Origin: Sabellastarte sp. h YS-2021
Lineage: Eukaryota > Annelida > Polychaeta > Sabellida > Sabellidae
Length of the DNA: 64,000 bases
Reading direction: 5' to 3'
NCBI GenBank assembly: GCA_964017235.1
Contig: OZ024931.1
Location: forward strand, 122,585,530-122,649,529
How positions within the stretch are numbered: the first letter of the stretch is position 1; each line of letters starts with the position of its first letter. Position numbers and translations under genes: made by a program. This document shows, piece by piece, positions 32,651 through 45,456 of this stretch. The notes beneath the pieces were generated by a model. It had not been told where the DNA came from and did no database searches. It saw only the letters and a program-made list of their open reading frames with translations.

Positions 32651-32967
32651 GATTTGGTGAATTTCTCTTACATAGATTTTTTAACTTGGCATTTGAACAA
32701 AGAAAGTAGGTTTTGGGGCTGTTCATGAATGTTTAAGGGATTCATGATGGTTTTCATAGTTATATATTACCCATATATCCACACTTTTATCATCGTCACA
32801 TGATCATCTATTCATAGTCTTTTGAAAACAGTTCTTCCTGAAGGCTTATTATAATCTTTTGTTTAATTGCTTTAATAGAAATATTGCTTTTGAAAAAAAC
32901 TTGTTATACTTTTACCAAAACTTGGTTTATACTTGTTTTAGTTTTCATCACTCTGCTGTAGAGGGAC
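32651..32967. other. Unannotated stretch
   Basis: Unique AT-rich sequence between the family C repeats and a LINE insertion. Nothing recognised. Confidence 0.5.
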
Positions 32968-32980
32968 ATTACAGGCATCA

Positions 32981-33769
32981 TTACATGCTATATTGTTCAA
33001 TCAGAACACTAAAGATGATACCACTTATTATTCATTCTGGGAAGAAGCCCTAGGTATTACCATAGATAAAGATATGTGGAAACAAATATTTAGAGTGTGT
33101 TTTAAGACTATAAAAGACAATGATTTAATTTGGATGCAATACAGAGTGCTGTACAGGATATTAGGTACAAAAGAATTACTGTTTAAAATTAAAAGCCATG
33201 ATGATGGCAAATGCAGTTTTTGTAAACAATACTCAGAAACGATATTACACCTTTTTGTACAGTGCAAAGATGTAAAAAAATTTTGGTCAGAACTAAAAAC
33301 TCACTTGCAACTCATACTTGGAATTGATCTAGCAATAAACCCCTCTACTATTATATTAGGAAACCTCTTAACAAAGACCAATGTTATACCACTTAATACC
33401 ATCTACCTCGCAGCTAAGTTATATATTTTTCGAGTTTCAAAATCAAATCATATTTTAAATTATCCTAGTTTTTGTACTTTCTTGAAAAGAATATATTTGG
33501 AACAGGAGTATGCTGCCAAACTGGAATTTAAGGAAGGTAATTTTAGTAAGATATGGGGAAATTTTATGCCAATTTTTTCTGGCTAATTCTGTTGTGTATG
33601 AATGTTTAACATGATATAATCATTCAAATATTGATATTTTGTATTGCTTCATGTTTTTAGTAGTCACTTCTTCTAGGTGTACATTGTCTTGTGTGTAGTT
33701 GTTACAGTGTGTGTTGTATTATGTAATTTATATGTTTATCAAAAATAGATAAATAAAAAAAAAAAAAAA
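32981..33769 (+). mobile_element. 5'-truncated L1/Tx1-like LINE insertion
   Basis: A perfect 13-bp duplication ATTACAGGCATCA flanks the insert (32968-32980 and 33770-33782). The insert ends in an A-rich tail (33750-33769), carries only the C-terminal part of ORF2 and has a short 3' UTR. A textbook target-primed insertion. Confidence 0.93.
32993..33586 (+). pseudogene. LINE ORF2 C-terminal fragment with zinc knuckle
   Basis: A 197-codon open frame to the natural stop. It has IWMQYRVLYRILGTKELL followed by CSFCKQYSETILHLFVQC (C-x2-C-x8-H-x4-C, the zf-RVT knuckle of L1/Tx1-type ORF2). The same region in the LINE at 43590-47655 is clearly related but diverged. The Met is accidental, since the 5' end was lost on insertion. 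Confidence 0.85.
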
Positions 33770-33782
33770 ATTACAGGCATCA

Positions 33783-35660
33783 AGGGGATGTTATTATAAA
33801 ATACAACAGCTTGCTAACTGTATGTTGTTTAATTGTACATGCACCTTATTATAAATATATGCAAAGATTTACTTATGTGGCAAATATTACAATTTACATA
33901 AAATACAACAGAATCAGGTGATCACTTTTTTCAGTAATCACACCAAAAACCACCAATTATGAAGGCGATACCTTAGTGAACAAGTGAATGAATGGTGTAC
34001 AATACAAAATGGGAAATATATCCCAAATGTTCCTATGGAAGGGATATGTCACAATGCAGATAAATTCAGTGACCATGTCTAGTTACTCATTAGAACAAAT
34101 TCACCCAACTGACATTTGGAAGTGAAGCAGACTGCCTCACAATTATAGGAAATTGGAGATGACAAGACAAGGAGAACTCAGCTTGGATCGATGCCCTGAC
34201 CTGTAGCTTCTGCAGAAACGTAACCCATTGTGGGATTACATAAATAAAATTGTGCCATGATGATTTTACAATGTAGTCATTTTATATTGGTAGTAGTATG
34301 CTTTTAAAAACAAGCTGAGAACTATTTATGGTCCTGGCAATTTCTCAAATAAATACATGTTTATAGATGCAGTTTTTCTAAGTGAGACATTAGGATTTGT
34401 AACATGAACTTCTGAGTGAGATGTCAAGGATGAAAGAAAAGATAGCAATGTCCATAGAGAAGTAATATCATCCATCTACACTGAATTACTATTGAATTTT
34501 GGTAACATCGGTCATCTCTCCTGACTGTTTTGGAAATAATCTAATTTGAATAAATTCTCTCCCATCCAGTGTCTCTTCACACCAGTGAGAAGAGATTATT
34601 ATAGAGAGCCGCAGGATAATACTGAGACTACTATTAATGTCAATCTTTTGGGATCACCACATAACGCTAAGTCAACCTTAAAATGGGATATAAAAATGTA
34701 ATTAGCACCATATAATACAAATAATGTATTACCATGTTATTATATTATTATATATTATATAAAATAAGTAGCTGTCATTCTGTTGAATAACTTAATTTTA
34801 AGATCACTTTCATCAAGGTAACCAAGAGATTCCTAACCAACATTACTTGATCCATATACCAAATTTGAATAACACTAGAAAAACACTGAATAACTTTATT
34901 AATTGTAAAGGCTTTAAATATGTATTCATTTGTTCACTTAGCCTTATAATGTTTCTTCTACTTCTACATGTTGTATAGTTTATGAATCATTATAATAGTT
35001 CAGGAAGCAAGAAGCGTATATACTAATAGATCGAGATTTTGTACTGTAAATGACAGGTATCTATCACCTCTAACTTTGCTACTGAAAACAGATTGGGGAT
35101 TTTGAAAAAAAACATTTACTGGGATACAAATAATCACTCTGACCCTTTGACCTAACACAGCATAACACAACCACCAAACATGCAAAACCTCATATATTTT
35201 AGGGCTTTTTAGGTTAATTTGGAAAAACAAAAGCACCAACAAGCTCCCTTTATCAAACAAAGGTACCAGTTAAGGGTAAACTGTGACAAATACAGTGAAA
35301 GTATTTGTGTTATGAATAAGCATGGCAGGTTGATGAGCAGATGAAGTGCCTGGAAAAAATAAAGCTAAGCGGAAGTTTCCATGACCCTGATCTGATTTGT
35401 GATGTACAGTTTCTAAGAATACAAAGTTTAGCCACTAGCTGTTTTAACAATTGGAAACAGAATATAATTACAACTTGTGTATTTATGTGTGATTACTTGT
35501 CCTGGAAATTAAAAAAATACAACTAATCACAAAATGCAAATCATATTTAAATACAACTAGAGTAAGCAGTGTGATCTTCAGCATAATATTGTGAACTTGC
35601 CTAATGAGAAAACCCCCTTCAATTTCACTGATTTGTGGGAAATCTTTTGCATATTTGTGA
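33783..35660. other. Unannotated stretch
   Basis: No gene or clear repeat. Very AT-rich around 34690-34780. Confidence 0.5.
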
Positions 35661-35670
35661 TTTTTACCCC

Positions 35671-35688
35671 ACAGCCCTTAAGGGCTGT
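35671..35688. other. 18-bp perfect palindrome at the head of family D
   Basis: ACAGCCCTTAAGGGCTGT. In copy 2 (42345 on) the right arm and following ~20 bases are deleted. Confidence 0.85.
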
Positions 35689-35749
35689 CGGGTATTGTTT
35701 TCACCCATGGTGTCCGGATGGGCGGGCGGGCGGTGGGAAATAGTTTGTT

Positions 35750-36900
35750 CGGGCTGTATCTCAGAAACCGTAAGGTGTAGGAAGTTCATACTTGGCAGGG
35801 ACATTGGTTGGGGGGTGTAGGTGTGCAACGTCATGGTCTGACCTTGATTTGACCTTTGACCTTGCCGTAGTGACCTTGAGTTTGAAAATCTTGTCCGGGC
35901 TATATCTCGGCAACCATAAGGTGTAGGAAGTTGATACTTGGCAGGGACATTAGTTAGGGGTTGTAGGTGTGCAACGTCATGGTCTGACCTTGATTTGACC
36001 TTTGACCTTGCCGTAGTGACCTTGACCTATAAAACCTTGTCCGGGCTATATCTCAGCAACTGTAAGGTGTAGGAAGTTGATACTTGGTAGGGACATTGGT
36101 TGGGGGTAGTAGGTGTGCAACATCATGGTCTGACCTTGATTTGACCTTTGACCTTGCTGTAGTGACCTTGACCTATAAAATCTTGTTTGGGCTATATCTC
36201 GGAAACCGTAAGGTGTAGGAAGTTGATACTTGGTAGGAACATTGGTTAGGAGTTGTAGGTGTGCAACATCATGGTCTGACCTTGATTTGACCTTTGACCT
36301 TGCCGTAGTGACCTTGACCTATAAAACCTTGTCCGGGCTATATCTCAGCAACTGTAAGGTGTAGGAAGTTGATACTTGGTAGGGACATTGGTTAGGGGGT
36401 GTAGATGTGCAACGTCATAGTGTGACCTTGATTTGACCCTTGCCGTAGTGACCTTGACCTATAAAATCTTGTCTGGGCTATATTCCGGAAACTGTAAGGT
36501 GTAGGAAGCTGACACTTGGTGAGTACATTGGTTGGGGGTAGTAGGTGTGCAACCTCATGGTGTGACCTTGATTTGACCTTTGTACTTGCGTAATGAACTT
36601 GACCTATAATACCTGGTCTGGGCTATATCTTGGAAACCGTAAGAGGTGTAGGAAGTTGATACTTGTTAGGGACATTGGTTAGGGGGTGTAGGTGTGCTAT
36701 GTCATGTGACCTTGATTTGACCTTTGACCTTGCTGTAGCGACCTTGACCTATAAAATCTTGTCCAGGTTATATCTCAGAGACTGTAAGGTGTAGGAAGTT
36801 TATACTTGGTAGGGACATTGGTTGAGGGTTTTAGGTGTGCCACGTCATGGTGTAACACTGATTGACCTTTGACTGTGCTGTATTAACCTTTAAAATCTTG
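35750..36900 (+). repeat. 146-bp tandem array with nuclear-receptor half-sites
   Basis: The unit is read from TGACCTTGATTTGACCTTTG through GCTATATCTC and GTAAGGTGTAGGAAGTTGAT to AGGTGTGCAAC. TGACCTTTGACCT starts at 35850, 35996, 36142 and 36288, exactly 146 bp apart, and again at 36718; other units have lost it. Confidence 0.93.
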
Positions 36901-37352
36901 TTGCACCTTTGGGTCTGTCTGTTGATGCAGATTAAGCACTGTTAAAGTCATATTAGAATTCATTAAGAATTTCCTTTTGCAAGTTCCCATTGTAACAGAT
37001 GGAATTTCATCAAGTGAGCCACAGGCTTTTCTCCAACACCAACATAAGCATTCATTGAATGTATTGCCACTTCTGTATGCATGGGTAACATTCAAAACAT
37101 CCAAACCATAATTCGGCCATTTTTGGTTTACTGATAAATGCTGTCATTTTGTTATTGAATTATCTTGTTTTAATACTTTATCTTTATATACTTTTATTTT
37201 CCTTAGATATTATTTTCTCTACTTAAGCATTATTTGGACCTTAATATAACTTAAACTGCTCTGAAAGTATCTTGAACTTTGTACTGTTACACTACTTCTA
37301 TATCTATATCCCAGGCTGTGGGGTACGGGCATCTCTGATGCTATTTTTTAGA

Positions 37353-39179
37353 ACTCTGATGTTCCGCAATGCAAAATTTTCATAAATTTTATCATTTTAC
37401 TCATTTTTAACAGGTGCCCCCTGGAATGGCAAACTACATATGCTGAGGAGAATTTTACATTTATTTTCTTATTCTACATGAAAATACATGTCAGACTTAG
37501 GAAGGAGAGAAATAATTGCTGTGCAATAACTCACAGATTGACTATCGCAGATCACACACATGGACACACGCACTAAACATTATAAATGTTCTGTGTCTGA
37601 AGCCTGGTGGGCTTGGAGACATCAATATCTTGAACTGCAAGACTTAAAAGGTAAAGTGACTCCGTATTTCCGATCTAGGATATGGTGAAGTCATGCATCA
37701 AGCAATCAATGCATAAACACAGTGAAAATGCAAGTAAACAGCTCAGTGGATTTTATCAATAAAGAAACTTCTGATTGTGTCTATTCTTGTTACATAAAAC
37801 TCAAATATGGAATAGAATTCATTAAATGGCATGCAGTCATGTGTAAAAATATTCTTTTTTAATGTACCAAGCACTCAGCACAAACATTATGAACACCCAA
37901 TAAGGTTTACTTTCTTAAGTGTGATTTTATGCATAAAAAACTTTTAAAACCTACAAATTAACAGTAAATGTGACACAAACATCACGATATTGACTGTCAT
38001 GACTTTGACAGTTGTGAATTGGGCTAAATTACCTGTAACCTCTGTGGCAGAAACTTGAGTAGAACAGCAAAGAAAGAATGGGTTCTTTCGCTATTTGGTT
38101 TGTGAAAGTTTCTGGCTTCCAACAATAGCAAGGCTTGTTAGTGTTTTAATTGAATCAAAACTTGAGGCTATGTTTGGATATAACAATATCATTGCAGAGC
38201 CACAACTTCATTGCATTGCTTAAACTGAATTAAAACTTACGGTTAGTGTGACGTGGTAAAGTAACTGCAGAGCCAAAGTTCATTGTATTGTATAAATTGA
38301 ATTAAAACATAGATTGTGAGTTGAATTGTAAGGTCATCGCAAAGCCAAAGGTCATTACAAGAAAACTTTACTTATAAACAGCAGACATTAACCTCCTAGT
38401 CTTAACATTTATTTGGAAACGAAATTCACAGTTTTCACAGAATTATTGTACTTGAGTCAGTTATGGAAATAAATACTGATTTTAACGTAACAGTTTCTGC
38501 TATTGTGCTATTCAGTTATTGCTTGCATTAAGGGAAAATATAAGCTCTTTTCAAATAGTTTTCTTCAACTTGCCTTCAACATTTTATTCACAAATCTCTG
38601 ATATCTTAGTTTTGCAAATAACTTGTCGTTTACAATATATGGCCCAGCATCCCTCTTTGTCACATGCCTCAAGACCAAAAAAGTACAACCTACACTAGTC
38701 TCTTACATTTACTATTCCATGTAATGCTTTCAGGGGGCTTATAGCTAATGGAATATAAATCCACAGAACTGATTAAAAAGATAAAAACCATCCAATGACA
38801 CAGCAGTGGAAAAGTTAGTCAAGTTAGAAGCAGATTTAGACTAGTTCAAAAATAACACACAGCTTAAATGTCTAGTGTAAGAAGCAAACCACAACTCATT
38901 CCAAGAGGACAAAAAGAGTCACCCTCGAGAGACACAGATCAAAAAGCTCTCTCCAAACTGATAAAATCACAAAAGCCAAAACTTTTTCGATCTACAATAT
39001 AATGTGTGTCTCGCTAAAAGCCTCTCCGACACAGACAATAGAGCTATCGTAGTTCATATATGCTACTGCTGTTTGAAAAAAAAGTGCTTTTATCACCGTT
39101 TGAACTCCCGTTACACTAAAAAGAAGCAGTTATATTTCCTGTTCTATCACAAATCATGTCTACATATGACTGTATTAAA
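37353..39179. other. Mostly unannotated, with a small 73-bp repeat
   Basis: No gene. A three-unit repeat lies at 38191-38400. Confidence 0.5.
38191..38400 (+). repeat. Three diverged ~73-bp tandem units
   Basis: ATTGCAGAGCC, ACTGCAGAGCC and ATCGCAAAGCC start at 38191, 38264 and 38336, each followed by a TTCATTG..TTAAATTGAATTAAAAC-like stretch. Confidence 0.65.
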
Positions 39180-39181
39180 TA

Positions 39182-39338
39182 CAGTAGAACCTCTACCCAA
39201 CCCTCTTAGGGGAGTAACAATTAGGCCAGATAATAGAAGGGCTAAAATAATAGGTTTACATTGAGTTGGGACAGTGACTTTGAGGTCAGATAATTGGAAA
39301 TTTGGATAATAGAGGGTCCTATAATAGAGGTTCTACTG
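39182..39338. mobile_element. Tigger/pogo-like MITE
   Basis: The ends CAGTAGAACCTCT and AGAGGTTCTACTG are perfect inverted repeats flanked by TA (39180-39181 and 39339-39340). CAGTnGAACCTC ends are typical of pogo/Tigger elements. 157 bp, no ORF. Confidence 0.85.
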
Positions 39339-39340
39339 TA

Positions 39341-41505
39341 TCTATATTAATATATTGAAGACCCCTTTTGTAATGTCCATGGAATTTTTAGTCAAGAATA
39401 TTGTCTTTCAGTCTTTAAGTGCCCTGGAGTCTGTTCTTTGGTGGAGATTAAGTGCTGTAAAAGTGTTATTGGAATTAGAATTATAGTCAAACTTTTCCAT
39501 CACAGCTTCAGTAAGAAATGTGAAAATTTCCCTCTTAAAAACCCATGTTTTACATTACTTTACAAAGACATTCTCAGTCAAATCATGACTATTTTCTTTA
39601 CAATTTCCAGCCATGTATAAACACTGAATGCAGACTGTCAATAATTATGGCTTTATAATTGCTATCAATTAAAGCAGGAACCCCAGAGGAGAATTCACTA
39701 CACTTCCACGAATCTTACATTTTCTACCTCTACCTAATTAGATAACAGTCGGACACAAGGCCATTCCCAAGGTCCATATTTCAGTGGGATTTAATTCACA
39801 GAGTGTGCCAGTAATATGATGACCACACAGGAACCAGACCCCTGGAGACATAAAGCTAACTCAGGCTTCTGGGCTATAAATCAATATATCTGTAGGTTCC
39901 TTCCCCTTTAAAGTCTCCATTTCCTTAATAGCCACAACCAAAGACACTCAGTCAGTGATGGCTAACTCTAAAAGCAAAGGCATCTATTTCCATACACCTG
40001 ATCTTGTATCATAAGAAATCTTCTATGTATTTTGTCCATCATAAAAACCGATGTGGCACTTCAGCTTATTCATAATTTATTTTTAAACCATAACTTTCTG
40101 ATTGCCTTACCAGTTTAGATGATTCTCAAAAAAAATAAATAATTTGATACCTTTAATGCTTACATATACTGTAATATACATAATTTTAATTGATATTTGT
40201 CTCTGATTTATTTTTCAATCATTAGTATTACCCAATGTTATTTTCACTACACAGAGATAAAACCCTACATCCAGAAGCACTCCTGGAGCACTCTGCATGA
40301 TTGAGTCCAAAGAAACATGACAGGATTTAAGTACATGTGTTTATTAAGTCCTTAAATGAATCCTATCTTAGATAAACAGCACAATGACATTCTGAACATT
40401 TTCAAATTTACTTTAAACTTGGGTATTTGCTCCTTCTCTACATTAAATACTGGGTTTTTATATCTCCTGAGCAAATATATAAACTTAAGTTGGTTCTTTC
40501 AAAATTTATATAGTCATGTATATAATGTATCTGTGTGGAATTAAACATTCATCAAATGAAATTCAAAGATTGAATCCTAAAATTACATGTCAAACTTAAG
40601 TCAGGAATTAGACATAAGTCCCTGACTCTAAGGCTGTTCTGTGAATCCAGTCCCTGCATCCGCGCTCAGGATAATATCAGTGGTCGATGTCATGGAAACA
40701 GTTTCTGAACCATTTTAATTTTTACATTTTATGGTTCTTTGACCAAACCAGCCAACAACTCTTTCCATTCTATTAGCGCAAGTTTTAAATTGATAAAGTC
40801 CCCGGACCAAAGGTCAAAATTGTTCTCTTCTATGTCCCTGGTAACACTACTATGGTGCCTGGAGCTTAATCAAGTGTTATGAAAACAGCCAATCATTCAG
40901 AGCCTCAATTTTAAAACAAAATAACTTCAATGTAAAAACAACAAGTATTACACAGCAAATTTGAACATGGAGTGTTTAAGGTATTCAGAAGTCTCTATCA
41001 CATTTTTGTATTTCGAAAAAAAGATTTCAAAGCATTTCATTTTTGTCTTACCATAGTTTATTTTAAAGCAAAGTATATTATTCACAAAATATTCAGATGA
41101 ATCCATCGGTCCTAAAAATACAACCTTCGTTGAAATTCACATAAAGAGTCTACTGCATAAGTCTCTAATGCATATTTTGAATGAAACCAGAATATCATAG
41201 TCATAGATATTAGCGATGAACAAAGCTAGTGACAAAGCTTCAGAACTTTACGAAGATATAACTTAGCACCACATTGCTCTGTGTATTAATTCTGAACATG
41301 TCTGGTTTGTTTAGATTCTGTCTCCTGAGACTAAACCTGCCTTTTTATTCTTTTAATGTCTACAGAAGAATGCTATTAATCTTCTGAGCTAACACAGAAA
41401 AACAATAAACATAATGCATTTGTCACAAGACTGGGCTATCCCTTGTGGTCGATCCATGCATCAAATGTTACATTATCGCAACTATCATTTTTTAACTCAA
41501 AATTC
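39341..41505. other. Unannotated stretch
   Basis: No gene is recognised; AT-rich unique DNA. Confidence 0.5.
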
Positions 41506-41605
41506 CAACTGGAAGTTCTGTTGTCAGAATTTCAAATTTTGTCAATATTTTTTGACAGAACTTCAAATTGGAAGTTCTGTTGACAGAACTTCCAATCCAA
41601 ATTCT
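41506..41605. repeat. Palindromic AAGTTCTGTTGACAGAACTT repeat block
   Basis: Several copies of GGAAGTTCTGT and its complement ACAGAACTTCC alternate here, for example a dyad at 41571-41594. The same motif family recurs at 47775-47865. Confidence 0.7.
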
Positions 41606-41647
41606 GACCTTAGAGCAATACCCTCAAAGGTTTCATATTCAATTCAT

Positions 41648-42262
41648 AAGACCCCAGTTGCACATATCCGGATGTACCGCCGGATCGCAGCAGGATTTTT
41701 TTATATGGAAAATGTTGAGTGATTTACGGATCTTCTTTTCCATCTGTATGGCCATCCGTAACATCCATAATGTCCTTGTGGCTTCCGCCACGAATGCCAT
41801 GTGTCCGTGGGGACGCCACGGAAAAATCAAACTGCTTGATTTTTCCGTAAAGGCTTTGCGGATCTTATCTGTAATTGATATCCGTAGCCCTTCCATATCT
41901 CACCTTTAGCTTATCCGTGAGTGTCCTTATTGTCCGTATACCCATCCTGGATGTCCTTGTGGCATCCCTTACATCCTTGACGCTTCCTCGGCCAAAAATA
42001 TCCATAAAAACATTGCCAGATCTAACCGGATCTGCTACAGCTAGATCTGTTACAGACTGACATAGACAGGGTTTGCAGATTAAAAACAGTCATAAGACCA
42101 ATCCTTGGTGCAATCTTTTCATCCGCAAACCTGTCCGTAGAAGATCCGTGGTAGTTCCGTAAATCTTTACATGACCACCCCCATCCCTTGAGCACCCCTA
42201 TCAGTTAACATATATGAAACCGTGGGCTATATCCGTGGCGTATCCTGCGATGTGTAACTGGC
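41648..42262. mobile_element. Unclassified TCCGT-rich element with imperfect inverted ends
   Basis: The left end CCCCAGTTGCACATATCCGG mirrors the right end CGATGTGTAACTGGCCCC. The interior is dense in TCCGTAA/GGATCT words and GC-richer than its surroundings, with a perfect 13-bp stem ACGGAAAAATCAA / TTGATTTTTCCGT at 41818-41848. Its ORFs have no known domain. Probably a non-autonomous DNA transposon of unknown family. Confidence 0.55.
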
Positions 42263-42337
42263 CCCTAAGTACTGGCATTTCATTTCTTAATTAATTTAGC
42301 TTTAGTTATACTATTTTATCATGTATTTTTCAGTGTT

Positions 42338-43393
42338 TTTTTACCCCACAGCCCTTAACCCATGGTGTCCGAATGGGCATGCGTGTGTTCGGGCGGGCAG
42401 GGACAGGGTGGTGGGAAAAAGTTTGTCCGGGCAGTATCTTAGAAACCGTAAGGTGTAGGAAGTTGATATTTTTAGGGACATTGGTTAGGGGGTTTAGGTG
42501 TGCAACATCAGTGTGTGACCTTGATCTGACTTTTGACCTTGTCGTAATGACCTTGAGTTTGAAAATCTTGTCCGGGCTATATCTCAGCAACCATAAGGTG
42601 TAGGAAGTTGATATTTGGTAGGGACATTGGTTAGGGGGGTGTAGGTGTGCAATGTTATGGTGTGACCTTGATTTGACCTTTGACCTTGCCATAGTGACCT
42701 TGACCTATAAAATCTTGTCTGGGCTATATCTCGAAACTGTAAGGTGTAGGAAGTTGATACTTGGTAGGGACATTGGTTAAGTGCAGTAGGTGTGCAACGT
42801 CATGGTGTGACCTTGATTTGACCTTTGACCTTACCGTAGTGGCCTTGACCTATAAAATCTTGTCTGGGCTATATCTTGGAAGCCATAAGGTGTAGGAAGT
42901 TGATACTTGGTAAGGACATTGGTTGGGGGTGTAGGTGTGCATTATGGTGTGACCTTAAACTTTGGCTCTGCCAAAGTGTGTTCACCTGCCATTTTTGAAA
43001 TATGTTTCTCTTATGACAAAGATATATGGATTGCTGGAACTGATTATTATATGCACTTTTACATAATTGTGCTTTTTCCATTGACAGCTATTCTCCAATT
43101 CATAAGTTTTACAGCTTCAGAATTTTTAGCGTACTGACTAATTGTGTCATCTTGCTATTGAATTGTCTTGTTTTAATACTTTATCTTTACATACATTTTC
43201 TTTCTCTCAGATGTTATTTTCTCTACTTCTCTCAGATGTTATTTTCTCTACTTAAACATTATTTTGAGCTTTATATAACTGACACTGCTCTGAAAGTATC
43301 CCGATCTTTGTACTGTTCCATTACTTCTATATCTCATGGTGTTAAAAACTATTTCTCCAGGCTATGGGACACAGGCATCTCTGATACTATTTT
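42338..43393 (+). mobile_element. Family D hairpin-headed element, copy 2
   Basis: The same head (TTTTTTTACCCCACAGCCCTTA), three to four 146-bp units (TGACCTTTGACCT at about 42675 and 42818) and the same tail as 37137-37352. The tail has an extra tandem duplicate of CTCTCAGATGTTATTTTCTC. Confidence 0.75.
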
Positions 43394-43776
43394 ACCAACT
43401 TCATCACAGGTTTACCTATTTTCTAATTAGTTACACAGATTAACTACCTACTCATGTAATCAATTAAACATTTAATTTATAGATTTATGACATATAGCTT
43501 TGTCCTTTTTATGTTTTTTATTCATAAACCACAAAAATTATTTACCTGATCAGTCATTTCATGTACACATGTCAGTTTAGAATTCTTATATGTCTAACAT
43601 TTGTAAAATGTATGTCACTTAATATACCTTAATATCTCACTACATGTGTGAGTACAACTACAAATTATAAATGTAATATTTCTTTTTTTTTTTTGTGTGT
43701 TAACAAAATATATTAAAAATAAACTTAATCTTACATACAGACATTTTGTGTGATTAATTATCAAAGAGTGCGGATT

Positions 43777-45438
43777 TTATTCATTAATATCAAGAGGATA
43801 TATGGAAGTTTTGACTCTAAGATTTGGATATAATGTTATCCAATTATTTCTACATCTCAATTCCATCAAATACTTGTTCCCAAAGGTTCCACTTTTTTTT
43901 AATCGGTCTGATTGAGAATTTATCAGGCTTAGTGTTTCTTGTTCCACATAAAATTTTTTTATTTCCTTTTGAAGGAAAAAGATATTTAGTTTATAGTCAT
44001 TTTTTGCGCACCAGAAGATATATTTCCGAGAAATCATAAGTATTAGATTTAGGGGCCAGAAATTCTGGTCGCTAATTATATAGCCATGTAGTTTCATTAA
44101 ATTTGTTAGAACTAGATTTATTCCAAGTTTATTATTTATCCATTGTTGAATATTGTTCCATAACTGTATCACCTCTCTACATTTGCAAAATAAGTGTTCC
44201 AGAGTTTCATCATGCATCTTGCAAAATGAGCAAGCACTGTTCATATTTATTTTTACTTTTTTTAGGTAATTTTTTGTTCCTAAAATGTTATTCAGTATAC
44301 GGTATTGAAACCAAATTACATTGTTGTCATGTACCGAATAAAAACATATTTTATATATCCGTTTCCATCTTTCTTTAATTGTTATATCTAAATTTTCTTT
44401 TTCAATAATATTTGTCCATATTATCTCACAAGTTGGATTCTCATTTTGAACCTCTGCATTATTAAACATATTGTAGTAATGCTTACAACCACTTTTGGAT
44501 TTGAAAAGGGCATCCAAGTGAAAAGGATAAGTAGGCCTTTCTAATGTTGAACTACCTAAAAGTCTATATTTTGACGTAAAAAGTTCGATTTTAACTTTTA
44601 TTGCATAATAGTTTAGAATATTTACATTTATGTTATATTTTTTGTTTAGGTCCCTTATACTTATAAGCTTGCCGTCTGAGTTTGTTATATCATCCACCAG
44701 ATAGATACCTTTCTTGTACCAGTCAGGAAAAAATATATTTTTTGAGACTTGAGAATTATACCAAATGCAGTTTCTTAACAGTTCACAGTCATTTTGTGGT
44801 TGTTGTATTCTAATTTGGGTTTACCAGTCTTTCAGTACATCTAGCCAAAATTGGTTATGCACATTTTGAGCTATTTTACTGCACCATTGATCTCCAAAAT
44901 TCAAAAATTGGCTAATATTTTCATATATTATAGTCATGAGTCTGTACCATTGTGAATTAGGTTGAGTAATTAGCTTTTTTATCCAGCTTATTTTAAGCGC
45001 CTTGTCAAAATGGTGAATATTGATCATTTTCAGACCTCCCTGCATATGGCTTAAAGCTGTAGTGGATCTTCTTATTTTATCTGGCTTTCCATTCCATAAG
45101 AATTTGTACAAGATGGTATTCAATGTTTTAAGAAATGATTCTGATCTTGGTAGAGAAGATAATAAGTGGACACACTGTGATATTAGATTAGTTTTAATGA
45201 CCGTAATCTTGTCTAGAGGTGTCAAATATCTGTTGTTCCATGTCTTTACCAGCTTTTTAATTTTTTCTAAAGTCTTTGTATAGTTGCACTCTGGTATTAA
45301 TGATAAATTTGTTGAAAACTCTATGCCTAGTAAGGTAAAGTCGGTACATCCCCAGTCTAAATCTGTGGTAACATTTATTTTGTCCTTGGAATGTTTTTTT
45401 CTCCCGATCCAGATTACTTTAGTTTTTTCCTTATTCAT
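43777..45438 (-). pseudogene. LINE ORF2, thumb and C-terminal zinc-knuckle part
   Basis: One phase continues from 45717 to the natural end at 43777, broken only by in-frame stops at 45454-45456 and 44821-44823. It contains KTKVIWIGRKK, LGIEFS, YKFLWNGKPDKI, NIFFPDWYKKG and CSFCKMHDETLEHLFCKC (C-x2-C-x8-H-x4-C), the same knuckle as in the insertion at 32981-33769. Confidence 0.88.
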
Positions 45439-45456
45439 TTTTAAACCTGATAAATT

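Larger units (their letters stand above)
35661..37352 (+). mobile_element. Family D hairpin-headed element, copy 1
   Basis: It starts with TTTTTACCCC and the perfect 18-bp palindrome ACAGCCCTTAAGGGCTGT (35671-35688), carries about eight 146-bp units, then a ~200-bp tail (37137-37352) homologous to 43143-43393. No ORF. Same overall plan as families A and B. Confidence 0.75.

Noticed and set aside
34568..34596. TCTCTTC...GAAGAGA dyad as a regulatory hairpin
   Set aside because: Seven-base arms in a simple-sequence context occur by chance often; no neighbouring gene.
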